A stretch of DNA of 64,000 bases, taken from contig CAYFLK010000007.1 of assembly GCA_964344035.1 (NCBI GenBank), forward strand, positions 33,671 to 97,670. Direction: 5' to 3'. The stretch comes from UBA1014 sp964344035. Its GTDB lineage: Bacteria > SAR324 > NAC60-12. Position 1 is the first letter of the stretch. Each line of letters starts with the position of its first letter. Shown piece after piece: positions 35,510-43,724 of the stretch. The notes under the pieces are model-generated. The model had not been told where the DNA came from and made no database searches. It worked only from the letters and a program-made list of their open reading frames with translations. The translations under genes were made by a program, and so were the position numbers.

Positions 35510-37093
35510 ATGGACCAATATGCCAATGAATTCAGGACCTGCGGGACGACCGGGTTAAAAGTCCACCTTCCGGCGGAACGTTTGTTTTATGTCAACGCGG
35601 TAACGGCGGTGGTGGCGCTGCTGGCCGGGGGTGTGATGGCGCTGCTGATTGCGCTCACACGCTGGCCCGCGGTTCACTTGCTGCCAGCTGACTGGTTTTA
35701 CCGGCTGGTCACTGCGCACGGGCTGAACATGCTCGTTTTCTGGATAGTGTTTTTTGAAATGGCCGGGCTGCTTTTTGCGTCAACCGCGGTTTTGGGCAGC
35801 CGCCTTCCGGCGCCCTGGTTCGCGTGGCTTAATTACCTGCTGATGCTGGTCGGCGCCCTGATCACCAATTACATGATATTCGCGGGGGAGGCGGATGTGC
35901 TGTTCACCTCATACCCGCCTTTGAAGGCAAATCCGAACTATTATCTGGGCATCATCCTGTTTGCGGTGGGGACCCTGTTGTATTGTTTGCATTTCCTTGC
36001 TACCCTGGTGGTTGCCAAAAAGGAAGGGTATCACAAGGGCAGTTATCCCCTCTTCACCTTCGGCATCCTGATCGCGGTGATCCTGGCGGTGTTCACTCTG
36101 CTTAGCGGCGCGGCAACCTACATCCCCACCTGGCTTTGGGCGATGGGTCTGATCGATTCCATTGACCCCGCTCTTTACCGCTTGGGTTTCTGGGGATTCG
36201 GGCATTCCGCGCAGCAGATAAACCTCGCAGCGATGGTTTCCATCTGGTACCTGATTGCCACCCTGTCTGTAGGCGCAGTCCCGGTGAGCGAGAAAGTCAG
36301 CCGCATTGCCTTCATACTCTACCTGCTGGGAATCAACGTGGCGGCAGTGCATCACCTGTTGGTTGATCCCGGATTCAGCGCCTCTTTCCGCATCTTCAAC
36401 ACCAGTTACATCATCTACGCGGCAACGGTCGGCAGCATGATTCACGCTTTTTCAATCCCCGCCGCGGTCGAGGTCGCGCAACGAGCGAAGGGATATACGA
36501 ACGGCTTGTTTGAGTGGCTGACCAAGGCGCCGTGGGGCAATCCGGCATTTTCCGGGATGGTGCTGTCGATGGTGATTTTCGGCTTTGGAGGTGGCGTCAC
36601 GGGCGTCACCCAGGGGGTTGAGCAGATCAACATCATGGCTCACAACACGCTGCGCATCCCCGGGCACTTCCATGCAACCGTTGTCGGCGGGACCACGCTG
36701 GCCTTCATGGCGCTGACGTATTACGCCCTTCCGCTGGTAATGAGAAGGGAACTGATCGGCAAGGGATGGGCTAAATATCAGCCATGGGTTTTTGCAATCG
36801 GGATTTCGCTGGTGGCGACCGGAATGTCGTTTGCCGGTATTCTCGGGGTGCCGAGAAGGCATTACGACGTGAGTTTCTCCTCGGCGATTTTCCAGGTTCC
36901 CTTCAGCCCGACCGCAACCACCGTGCTGGGACTCGTGGGGATCGGCGCCATCATCGCCTTCGCCGGTCTCATCATCTACTGTCTCATTGCGGCCCTGACC
37001 GCTTTTTTTGGAAAGCGCATCGAGCCGAAAATGGAACCGCATCATCCTCCGCACGCGGAAGGGCAGGCAGTTCCCGCCGCGGCTGGCGCTTAA
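35510..37093 (+). CDS. Heme-copper oxidase superfamily subunit I lacking the active-site Tyr
   Basis: ATG 35510 follows AAGGGGG, the best start; an earlier in-frame ATG lies inside the subunit II gene. The product (527 aa) has about 13 helices. Heme and copper ligands are present: H70 (low-spin heme), H232, H281-H282 (CuB) and H386-x-H388 (hemes). The Tyr expected four residues after the first CuB His, which in A- and B-type O2 reductases is cross-linked to it, is Gln236 (GHSAQQ). That loss suggests an NO reductase-like enzyme of the CuA-containing B-related group (eNOR-like) rather than a standard oxidase, but this is inference. Confidence 0.85.
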   Translation: MDQYANEFRTCGTTGLKVHLPAERLFYVNAVTAVVALLAGGVMALLIALTRWPAVHLLPADWFYRLVTAHGLNMLVFWIVFFEMAGLLFASTAVLGSRLPAPWFAWLNYLLMLVGALITNYMIFAGEADVLFTSYPPLKANPNYYLGIILFAVGTLLYCLHFLATLVVAKKEGYHKGSYPLFTFGILIAVILAVFTLLSGAATYIPTWLWAMGLIDSIDPALYRLGFWGFGHSAQQINLAAMVSIWYLIATLSVGAVPVSEKVSRIAFILYLLGINVAAVHHLLVDPGFSASFRIFNTSYIIYAATVGSMIHAFSIPAAVEVAQRAKGYTNGLFEWLTKAPWGNPAFSGMVLSMVIFGFGGGVTGVTQGVEQINIMAHNTLRIPGHFHATVVGGTTLAFMALTYYALPLVMRRELIGKGWAKYQPWVFAIGISLVATGMSFAGILGVPRRHYDVSFSSAIFQVPFSPTATTVLGLVGIGAIIAFAGLIIYCLIAALTAFFGKRIEPKMEPHHPPHAEGQAVPAAAGA

Positions 37094-37153
37094 AGGGAAT
37101 TTGAGCAGAGATGAGGTTAATGAACCAGAACAGGTCCATACTGCCTGATCGTC

Positions 37154-38068
37154 ATGGAAGAGGTTAGCTTGATTGCCCGGGGAAAAGCAGTCACGGATGA
37201 AGCAGATTTTTCCTTCCCACTGATGGCGGATTTTTTTTCGCTGACAAAACCGCGTCTGCTTTTCATTGTCCTCTGGAGCACTCTGGCGGGATACATCATC
37301 CCGGCAAACAGCGAAATCCGGATCACGCTGCTTCACCTGCTTTTGGGTACGGCTCTGACAGGTGCGGGCGCGCATGCGCTGAACCAGTGGCGTGAACGGG
37401 TTCCTGATTCAAAAATGCGCCGTACTCGAATACGTCCGCTGCCGGCGGGCAGGGTGGAGGGGGAGGAAGTCCTCGTATTCGGGCTTTTTCTGTCCGCGGG
37501 AGGGGTCTTGTACCTCTGGTCGACAGTCAATCCTTTGACTGCATACCTCGGTTTGCTGACGATGGTTTCCTATGTGTTCATCTATACCCCGCTGAAGCAG
37601 ATAACCCCGCTCAACACCTGGATCGGCGCCGTCTCAGGCGCCTTGCCCCCAGTCATGGGTTGGGCCGCCCAGGAAGGGTCGCTTGGCGTGTTGGTCCTGC
37701 CGATTTTCGCCGTGCTCTATTTTTGGCAGCTTCCTCATTTTTTTGCCATTGCCTGGATGTACCGTGACGAATACGCGAAAGCCGGGTTTCGGATGCTTTC
37801 TCACCAGGACCCCAGCGGACTATACACCGCCGGGATGATGCTGTTTTACGGCATCCTCCTGCTCGCGACAAGCATCAGTCTTTTTTTTGCCGGACAGGGT
37901 GGGGGACTGTACCTCGCCGGCGCGTTGTTCCTGGGCGTGGGGTTTTTGGGGTCCGTTGCCTTTTTTTGCAACAGGCGTACGGATGCAAACGCGAAATTGG
38001 TTTTTATACTATCAATCGTTTACCTGCCACTGCTTTTTACCGTTCTGGCGGTCGATCGTTTGTGGTAA
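37154..38068 (+). CDS. ctaB: Protoheme IX farnesyltransferase (heme O synthase)
   Basis: The 304-aa UbiA-family protein matches CtaB/CyoE, which adds the farnesyl tail to heme B. The first Asp-rich site is ALNQWRERVPDSKMRRT, followed by RIRPLPAGR. A second conserved segment includes YTPLKQITPLNTWIGAVSGALPP and LPHFFAIAWMYRDEYAKAG. About nine helices are present. With ctaA upstream, the pair makes heme A for the oxidases. It closes the first oxidase cluster. Confidence 0.95.
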   Translation: MEEVSLIARGKAVTDEADFSFPLMADFFSLTKPRLLFIVLWSTLAGYIIPANSEIRITLLHLLLGTALTGAGAHALNQWRERVPDSKMRRTRIRPLPAGRVEGEEVLVFGLFLSAGGVLYLWSTVNPLTAYLGLLTMVSYVFIYTPLKQITPLNTWIGAVSGALPPVMGWAAQEGSLGVLVLPIFAVLYFWQLPHFFAIAWMYRDEYAKAGFRMLSHQDPSGLYTAGMMLFYGILLLATSISLFFAGQGGGLYLAGALFLGVGFLGSVAFFCNRRTDANAKLVFILSIVYLPLLFTVLAVDRLW

Positions 38069-38436
38069 TGCAGGTGGCTGATTATTTTTGAACAAGTGGT
38101 TTCTATTAAGGTGAATAGACTGAAGCTGGAAGGTTTTTAGTCTCATAAAATTTCATTCTTGGACAATATGTCAAAAACATTTCGTAGTCGAAATCGAAAT
38201 CGGAATTCGATCCCGATAGCGATCCCGATTTTCAAAACGCTTGGGTTTTCTGGATGAACATGTGGCAGGCGTTTCTGATTCATCAAGGCTTGAACAAAAG
38301 ATTGTTGAAACCGGGAAGGTTTTGAATGGCTTGATTCGAGCGTTAAGGCAAAGTTGAACTTCAGTCTTCGGCCTTAATCCTATCAACCTTAGTAGTTACA
38401 AAAAGTAAACAATAATCACTTTCAACACGAGGAAAA
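38069..38436 (+). other. Intergenic region with dispersed repeat copy B
   Basis: No gene is supported. The region holds the dispersed repeat (separate entry) and a run of related CGAAATC and CGATCCCG units. A weakly AT-rich stretch before the next gene probably holds a promoter for the second respiratory operon, but none is clear. Confidence 0.45.
38161..38201 (+). repeat. Dispersed double-palindrome repeat, copy B
   Basis: Starts with the same 16-bp core as copy A at 21716 and has a second palindrome ATTTCG-TAGT-CGAAAT. It is followed by further palindromic CGAAATCGAAATC and GATCCCGATAGCGATCCCGA units (to about 38232). It lies between ctaB and the start of the second respiratory operon. Confidence 0.5.
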
Positions 38437-38565
38437 ATGGAAAAAACAAAGGAAAAATTACATGCTCCTGGGACACTGGTCATTGTTTTCATTTGGCTTG
38501 CGTGGTTTTTGATTCTGTATGCCACTAACTGGCTGGCATTGAGTGAAAACTGGTTTTTGCGCTGA
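38437..38565 (+). CDS. Small membrane subunit resembling oxidase subunit IIa (42 aa)
   Basis: ATG 38437 follows an ACGAGGA ribosome site. The 42-aa protein has a short Lys/Glu-rich start, a Pro-Gly-Thr turn and one transmembrane helix (about residues 13-36). It resembles the tiny subunit IIa of ba3-type oxidases in size and shape. It is separated from the next gene by 285 bp, so it may belong to either oxidase cluster. Confidence 0.6.
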   Translation: MEKTKEKLHAPGTLVIVFIWLAWFLILYATNWLALSENWFLR

Positions 38566-38849
38566 CAACTCAGCACAAGGAGGCATGTCATCGCATCCGT
38601 TCATGGCACTTCACAGGACTGTGCGGACTGAACGGGCGCAGACAAAAAACCGATGCGGTTCAGACCGGTCCGTCAGTTCCGGGCCGGGCTTATTTTTTAT
38701 GTAAAAGAATGCTCTGAATTGTGACAGGCTTTCGGTATCAGTCCACTGGATTGCCTTGCCGCATTGGAACCATTCCGGGAACCAACCCATCCCGATGAAC
38801 TGGATCGGGAAGCCTCCGAGGGTCACATACCACCGGGACGGAGCAGAAG

Positions 38850-39173
38850 ATGCCGTCTAAATGGATTATAACCCTGGTCGCCTTAATTTTTCTTATCATA
38901 GCACTGCTGGGTATGGGGAATTACTCCGTGTTTTATGAGGAAATGGCGACCCGGTTTACCGGCGAAGGGTTGATCGATTGGGAGAAGATCGCCGCTGTTT
39001 GCGGGTGGGCGGGACAGCCTAATCCGGGAGAAAGCGTTTGGGCCTACCGCATCCGCAGCACTTGGAACATGATATCGTCCCGGATGGCGATGACCGCCTT
39101 CACGATTGCCCTCATGGCGGTTTTTTTCGTACTCCTCCGCTTCGTTTTCTGGATCACCGCGAAACGAAGCTGA
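38850..39173 (+). CDS. Membrane protein of the second respiratory operon (107 aa)
   Basis: The 107-aa protein has a transmembrane helix at each end (about residues 6-24 and 79-102). The middle is soluble (EEMATRFTGEGLIDWEKIAAVCGWAG), with a single Cys. The ribosome site is GGAG, 7 bp upstream. No family is recognised. It lies 28 bp upstream of the cytochrome b fusion gene and is probably an accessory subunit. Confidence 0.7.
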   Translation: MPSKWIITLVALIFLIIALLGMGNYSVFYEEMATRFTGEGLIDWEKIAAVCGWAGQPNPGESVWAYRIRSTWNMISSRMAMTAFTIALMAVFFVLLRFVFWITAKRS

Positions 39174-39201
39174 TGCAGTCCGCAACTTCCTGATTTCCAG
39201 A

Positions 39202-41370
39202 ATGATACAACAGAAACAGCGAACCTCGGGGATATTCGGTATTTATGAAAGCTGGCACCATTTTTGGAGCCGGGGATTCATGTTTGTCGAATCCCATTGG
39301 AATGAACTGTTTTCCACGCGTTTCAACCCATTTTACCACCTCGGTTCGCTGATAATTTTCAATCTGCTGATCCTCACGGTCACGGGAACGTACATGTTCA
39401 TTTACTACTCTCCCTCGGTGGAGACGGTTTATGAATCTGTACGCTACGTCAACGAAGAAGCATTCCTGGGCAGCCTCACTCGCAGTGTCCATCAATACTC
39501 CTCGGACCTGATGCTGGTACTCATGGTGCTGCACATGATCCGTGTATTCGCGCAGGACAAATACCGGAAATACCGCTGGATTGCCTGGACCTCCGGAGTG
39601 GCGATGCTGTTCTTCAACATCATCGAGGGAGTCACCGGGCATATCATGACATGGAACTCCCGGGCCCATCTGATAGTTAATCACAGCGCGAAACTGCTGG
39701 CGGCAATGAAGGTGTTCGGGGAGGACCTGCCCCGGGCTTTTTCTTCTGAGGCGCTGTTGAGCACCTGGATCATGTGGATTTTGCTGGCCATACACCTTTT
39801 GATCCCCATTGCTTTCATATTCCTGATCTACATTCATCTCTCCCGTATTTCCCGTTCAAGGTTTTTTGGACCACGCGGATTGATGCTAGGAACCCTGGGG
39901 CTGCTGATCGTCTTCAGTTTACTGTTTCCGGTGGAAATACACGAAAAAGCCGATTTGATGAGCATTCCGGTAATCCAGGAAATTGACTGGTTTTACCTGT
40001 TTTTGCTGCCGGTTTTCGAACACGCCAACACTTACACCATTCTTGCCGGTACGGCTCTGATACTAGTGTTTCTGTTGGCGGCGCCGTGGTATCGCGGTAA
40101 ATTGAATATCGATGTGGCCGACAGGGATTTGTCCCATTGCACGGGTTGCGCGGCATGCGCGAAGGATTGTCCATATGAAGCAATCTACATGCGCTCTCGT
40201 ACCGACGGGCAGAAATACCGGATGGAATCAGTGGTCCTGGACGACCGCTGCGCAGGCTGCGGGATTTGCGTGGGGTCCTGTTCTTTCGGAGGGATGAGCC
40301 TGACGAGCCTGCGGGAAAACTCTATCGAGGAACATCTGGATTCCGTGCTTTCTTCTTCCGGAGTTGAAGCCAAACCGCGGTTTCTCGGAATTTTCTGTGA
40401 AAACAGCATTTCCGAATCCGGGATTCTCGATGAGTCCGGAAAAAACCTGCAAGCGGAGCCACGGCTGCAAGTGTTGAAGGTTCCATGCGCGGGTATGGTT
40501 GGACCGGGTCTTATCAACATGGCCTTGGAACGCGGGTCAGCCGGGATCGTCATCGCCGCATGCAGGGAAAATGATTGCTATTTTCGCGAAGGAAACCTGT
40601 GGCTCCGGGATCGGCTGAAAGCGAAACGCGTGCCCAAGGTGCGACTCAAAGACGAGGAAAAACCGGTGGCAGCGCTTTCCTTCAGCGCAATTGAGGGTCA
40701 GGCTTTTGTCAAGGAGGTTACCGCTCTATTGGATGGCTGGACACACAGGGAGCAACCCCCCAGTTCTAGAGGCAGTTTTATTTCCCTGAAGCACGGACGC
40801 AGAGGGATTTCCGCAATGGTCATTGCCGCATTCTCAGGCCTGTTTCTGTTCGGGTTTGCCTGGGGTGCGCTGGATCCTTGGGGAGATTACAGTCAAAGCC
40901 CGCGTGCGCGGATCAAGCTAAATTTTTTCCATCTCAGCGACATGGTTTCATGTGACCTGCAAAACCTTTCCGGCGCCGTTGCCGAGGTGCGGTCCAGGAT
41001 CGATCATGTCACCCGCATGGACAACATTCCCAAGGAAGGGCGAGATCAGAGGATATCCTCAAATCTGGTTTCAGCAATGCTCTGCCCCCGGGAAAGGGAA
41101 CCGGTCCACATCAGGCTGCGCGTGGATGAACAAATTCAGTTGGAAAAAACCTTCATGCCTACCGGGTTCAAACATGACGGACTTACGTATGTTTCCCATG
41201 AAATTGAATTGAAGCCCGGGGCACACAAGCTCTCATTGAACATGAAAGACTCTTCTTCACCAAAACGCCGGGAAGGTATTGATTTCCATCTGGAACAAAC
41301 CCTTGCCGAAAACCAGGTGTTGTTCATCGATTTCAATGAGGAACTAGGCAAATTTTACATCAGGAAGTGA
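39202..41370 (+). CDS. Cytochrome b - 2[4Fe-4S] ferredoxin - MvhD-like fusion protein
   Basis: The chain (722 aa from ATG 39202) has an unusual order of domains. Residues 40-300 match cytochrome b of bc1/b6f type: two bis-His pairs H97-x13-H111 and H198-x13-H212 for two hemes, and a PetD-like IPVIQEIDWFYLF segment (255-267). Residues 305-365 are a ferredoxin with C313/316/319/323 and C350/353/356/360. Residues 393-512 resemble the MvhD (hydrogenase delta) domain, with C399, C429, C454, C459. A helix (about 535-555) and an outside C-terminal domain follow. No Rieske gene is nearby. A quinone-linked electron path to or from a soluble HdrA-like partner is inferred. The start has no clear ribosome site. 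Confidence 0.8.
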   Translation: MIQQKQRTSGIFGIYESWHHFWSRGFMFVESHWNELFSTRFNPFYHLGSLIIFNLLILTVTGTYMFIYYSPSVETVYESVRYVNEEAFLGSLTRSVHQYSSDLMLVLMVLHMIRVFAQDKYRKYRWIAWTSGVAMLFFNIIEGVTGHIMTWNSRAHLIVNHSAKLLAAMKVFGEDLPRAFSSEALLSTWIMWILLAIHLLIPIAFIFLIYIHLSRISRSRFFGPRGLMLGTLGLLIVFSLLFPVEIHEKADLMSIPVIQEIDWFYLFLLPVFEHANTYTILAGTALILVFLLAAPWYRGKLNIDVADRDLSHCTGCAACAKDCPYEAIYMRSRTDGQKYRMESVVLDDRCAGCGICVGSCSFGGMSLTSLRENSIEEHLDSVLSSSGVEAKPRFLGIFCENSISESGILDESGKNLQAEPRLQVLKVPCAGMVGPGLINMALERGSAGIVIAACRENDCYFREGNLWLRDRLKAKRVPKVRLKDEEKPVAALSFSAIEGQAFVKEVTALLDGWTHREQPPSSRGSFISLKHGRRGISAMVIAAFSGLFLFGFAWGALDPWGDYSQSPRARIKLNFFHLSDMVSCDLQNLSGAVAEVRSRIDHVTRMDNIPKEGRDQRISSNLVSAMLCPREREPVHIRLRVDEQIQLEKTFMPTGFKHDGLTYVSHEIELKPGAHKLSLNMKDSSSPKRREGIDFHLEQTLAENQVLFIDFNEELGKFYIRK

Positions 41371-42107
41371 TTCGGTTTCTGCATATCATGTTCCCGAATG
41401 GAAATAGACAGATAAAAATTAATTTTCCCATGAAACTGGGCATCTTCTTTTCCGCGGCGGTAGTCTTCGCGCTGGCCGTGCATTGGGTGCGGCAGCAGCC
41501 CCCGGGCTATTCCGGTACGGGACAGGCGTTCCAGGTGGTTGAAGCGCTGGATCAATCCGGAGATCTGTTTCATGCTCTGGAAGCACTCCCGGAAGCGTTG
41601 CGGGACCCGCAAAGCCGCGAGGCGGCGCTACAGTTTCAGGAGGGTGTCGAACTGCGTAAAGTACAGGCGCCTGCCGCGCTGATAGCGCTTGACGAGGAAA
41701 TACTGGACACGGAACGCAAGTACAAAATCCCCAAACTCACATTCAGCAAGGGGGTGATTGCCGACCTGCTGCAACAGGATGAGGACGCCCTCCGCTGGTT
41801 CCGGGAGGCAATCCGCATGAAACCGAAAATGTCGATCGCCTATGTACGCCTGGCGCTAGTGCATGAACGGATGGGAGACATTGAGCAAGCACGGGAACTG
41901 TATAGACAGGCCCTTGAGGTCAACGGGCGGGCGATACTGAGCCATTTCCACCACGGCATGTTCCTGGCGCGTTCCACCGGCTCGCACGATGAAGCCCTGC
42001 GTGAAGCGGAATTTCTCAAGGAGATCCGTCCTCTCTACAGCAGGATCATTGAACAAACAGTCAAATCGGCGAAGAAAAAAACCGCATTTCTGCAGAAACA
42101 GCAATGA
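41367..42107 (+). CDS. Membrane-anchored TPR protein of the respiratory operon
   Basis: The GTG start at 41367 overlaps the previous stop by 4 bp (GTGA). The 246-aa product has one N-terminal transmembrane helix (about residues 23-41) and helical repeats of TPR type, for example AIRMKPKMSIAYVRLALVHE and ARELYRQALEVNG. The mature part most likely faces the periplasm. TPR proteins often hold complexes together. Coupling to the cytochrome b fusion suggests an assembly role. Confidence 0.75.
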   Translation: MIRFLHIMFPNGNRQIKINFPMKLGIFFSAAVVFALAVHWVRQQPPGYSGTGQAFQVVEALDQSGDLFHALEALPEALRDPQSREAALQFQEGVELRKVQAPAALIALDEEILDTERKYKIPKLTFSKGVIADLLQQDEDALRWFREAIRMKPKMSIAYVRLALVHERMGDIEQARELYRQALEVNGRAILSHFHHGMFLARSTGSHDEALREAEFLKEIRPLYSRIIEQTVKSAKKKTAFLQKQQ

Positions 42108-42301
42108 ATTTCTCCACCAAATACCTGGTTTACTGGGCTGTTGTCATCGGTTGCGCATTTCTAGCGGATGTATTCGATGTGTTTGGCAAATTGAACATCG
42201 ACGGCAGTTCTTTCGTTTACGGGCTTCTCCTTGGATTCGTCATCATGAAATTCGCTCCTCCGGTGGCCGATTCTGGGAAGGAAGAGAAAGGAGAACAATG
42301 A
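42104..42301 (+). CDS. Small membrane protein (65 aa) of the respiratory operon
   Basis: It overlaps the TPR gene and the SCO1 gene by 4 bp on each side (ATGA). One clear helix lies near the start (about residues 8-25) and another weaker one (about 35-50). The tail is acidic and Lys-rich (SGKEEKGEQ). No family is recognised; it is probably a small subunit. Confidence 0.7.
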   Translation: MNFSTKYLVYWAVVIGCAFLADVFDVFGKLNIDGSSFVYGLLLGFVIMKFAPPVADSGKEEKGEQ

Positions 42302-42951
42302 CGAGGCTGGTCATTTTCAGGACCCTGGCCATCGCGATGATCTGCCTGGGACCGCTGTTTTACTGGTATACCTGGCATCAGCAAAGAAACAAGGGACCGC
42401 TGACGATTTCCGCTGGTTTTCGGGGAGAGATCATCCCGCTTACCGAAGCCGGAGAATGGATCAACATTTACCGGCAGCCTGGGGACTGGATAAACCAGCA
42501 TGGTAAACCAGTCACTCTTCAACGGTTCGAAGGGAAAGCAGCCCTGTCGGGATTCATCTACACCAACTGCGTCGATACCTGTTCACTGCTGACGCTGAGG
42601 ATGAAGGAAGTGGAACTGCGGCTTCCGGAGGAACTGCGTGACCGCGTTCAGTTTATGATGTTCAGCATCGACCCGGAACGCGACACCCCTGGGCAGCTTA
42701 AACTCTATGCGTCCCGTTTCGAGGCGAATTCCGGAAACTGGCATTTCCTTACCGCGCATGACAGCACCGTCCACAAACTGGCAAAGCGCTTCTCATTTTC
42801 CTACCAAAAGGAAGGATCGTCCTTTATCCACAACGACATGCTCGCACTCCTGGACCGGGAGGGAAACTTGAGGAGTCAGTTCTGGGGTCAGAGGCATCCG
42901 GACGAAATCCTCGTGGTGATCGACAAAATGAAACAATCGGGGACGTTATGA
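42298..42951 (+). CDS. SCO1-type copper chaperone
   Basis: ATG 42298 overlaps the preceding stop. The 218-aa protein has one N-terminal membrane anchor and a thioredoxin-like domain. The copper-binding site is TNCVDTCSLL (CxxxC) with a His in SSFIHND. This is the usual SCO set. SCO proteins load CuA or help with thiol redox during oxidase assembly. The CuA subunit lies 7 kb upstream, so it may serve that one. Standard length. Confidence 0.92.
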   Translation: MTRLVIFRTLAIAMICLGPLFYWYTWHQQRNKGPLTISAGFRGEIIPLTEAGEWINIYRQPGDWINQHGKPVTLQRFEGKAALSGFIYTNCVDTCSLLTLRMKEVELRLPEELRDRVQFMMFSIDPERDTPGQLKLYASRFEANSGNWHFLTAHDSTVHKLAKRFSFSYQKEGSSFIHNDMLALLDREGNLRSQFWGQRHPDEILVVIDKMKQSGTL

Positions 42952-43724
42952 AATTCATCAGCACACTTAACGGGAAATTCATCCTGCTGCTGTCCGTCCT
43001 GATCGTGGTCACCCTGGTGGCAGTCAAATTTTATTTCATTCCAAAAGTCGACGGGTTTCTGGAAATGTCCGTGGAACACGACATGAAACGGAACATGGAA
43101 GCTTTCGAAAAAATCATTCATACGGTGGTGCACGCAGCAGATAAAGATGAGGAAGTGGTGCGTCGTGCCCTCACCAGCATCAGCGAAAACAAGGAAATAC
43201 CCGTGGTGCTCCTCAGAAGCCGGGCCATCAACAACCAGTTCGGTGATGCTGCCGGAACGAAGCAGTTAAACTCGTCGGAAGAAAATGTGTTCCGTCACGG
43301 CGAACCCCTGTTTCAGTCAAACAGGGATGATTTCGTGTACCTCTATCCGCTGAAAGCAGTCGAGGTCTGCCAGGGGTGCCATTTGAACGAACAGGGTGAC
43401 CAGCCGGTTCCGCTTGGCTACGTGCTCGGTTTAGCCATCTCTTCCCTGCCTTATCAGACCCTGTGGGACAGCAAGCTGTTTTTCTTTGTGAAAGACCTGT
43501 TCATGACAAATGTGCTGTGGATCGGGCTGATTCTCGTCATTATCTGGTTCTGTGTGCAGTGGCTGATAATCCACCCCTTGAACAGCCTTGTGGAATCCGT
43601 GAAAAAAATGAACGAACAGGATGATGAATATGTTGAATTTGAGGGAGACGGAAAACTCTATAACGAGTTTGAAACCCTTGAATTGCACATTCAGGAATTG
43701 ACCCGTCAACAGGAGGAGAAATGA
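42948..43724 (+). CDS. DUF3365/Tll0287-like c-type heme protein with membrane anchors
   Basis: The 258-aa protein has an N-terminal transmembrane helix, an outside domain of the DUF3365/Tll0287 type that carries one c-type heme motif (CQGCH), a second transmembrane helix (about residues 185-210) and a HAMP-like cytoplasmic tail (HPLNSLVESVKKMNEQDDE). Such proteins are heme-containing sensors, but no output kinase or cyclase domain is attached, so it may act as an electron-carrying or regulatory subunit. Both ends overlap neighbours by 4 bp. Confidence 0.82.
   Translation: MKFISTLNGKFILLLSVLIVVTLVAVKFYFIPKVDGFLEMSVEHDMKRNMEAFEKIIHTVVHAADKDEEVVRRALTSISENKEIPVVLLRSRAINNQFGDAAGTKQLNSSEENVFRHGEPLFQSNRDDFVYLYPLKAVEVCQGCHLNEQGDQPVPLGYVLGLAISSLPYQTLWDSKLFFFVKDLFMTNVLWIGLILVIIWFCVQWLIIHPLNSLVESVKKMNEQDDEYVEFEGDGKLYNEFETLELHIQELTRQQEEK

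Noticed and set aside
36452..37375. Minus-strand frame of 307 codons opposite subunit I
   Set aside because: Shadow of the oxidase gene, with low-complexity basic composition.
38585..38704. 39-codon frame following a perfect AGGAGG
   Set aside because: The AGGAGG is only 1 nt from the ATG, too close for use, and the composition is not protein-like.
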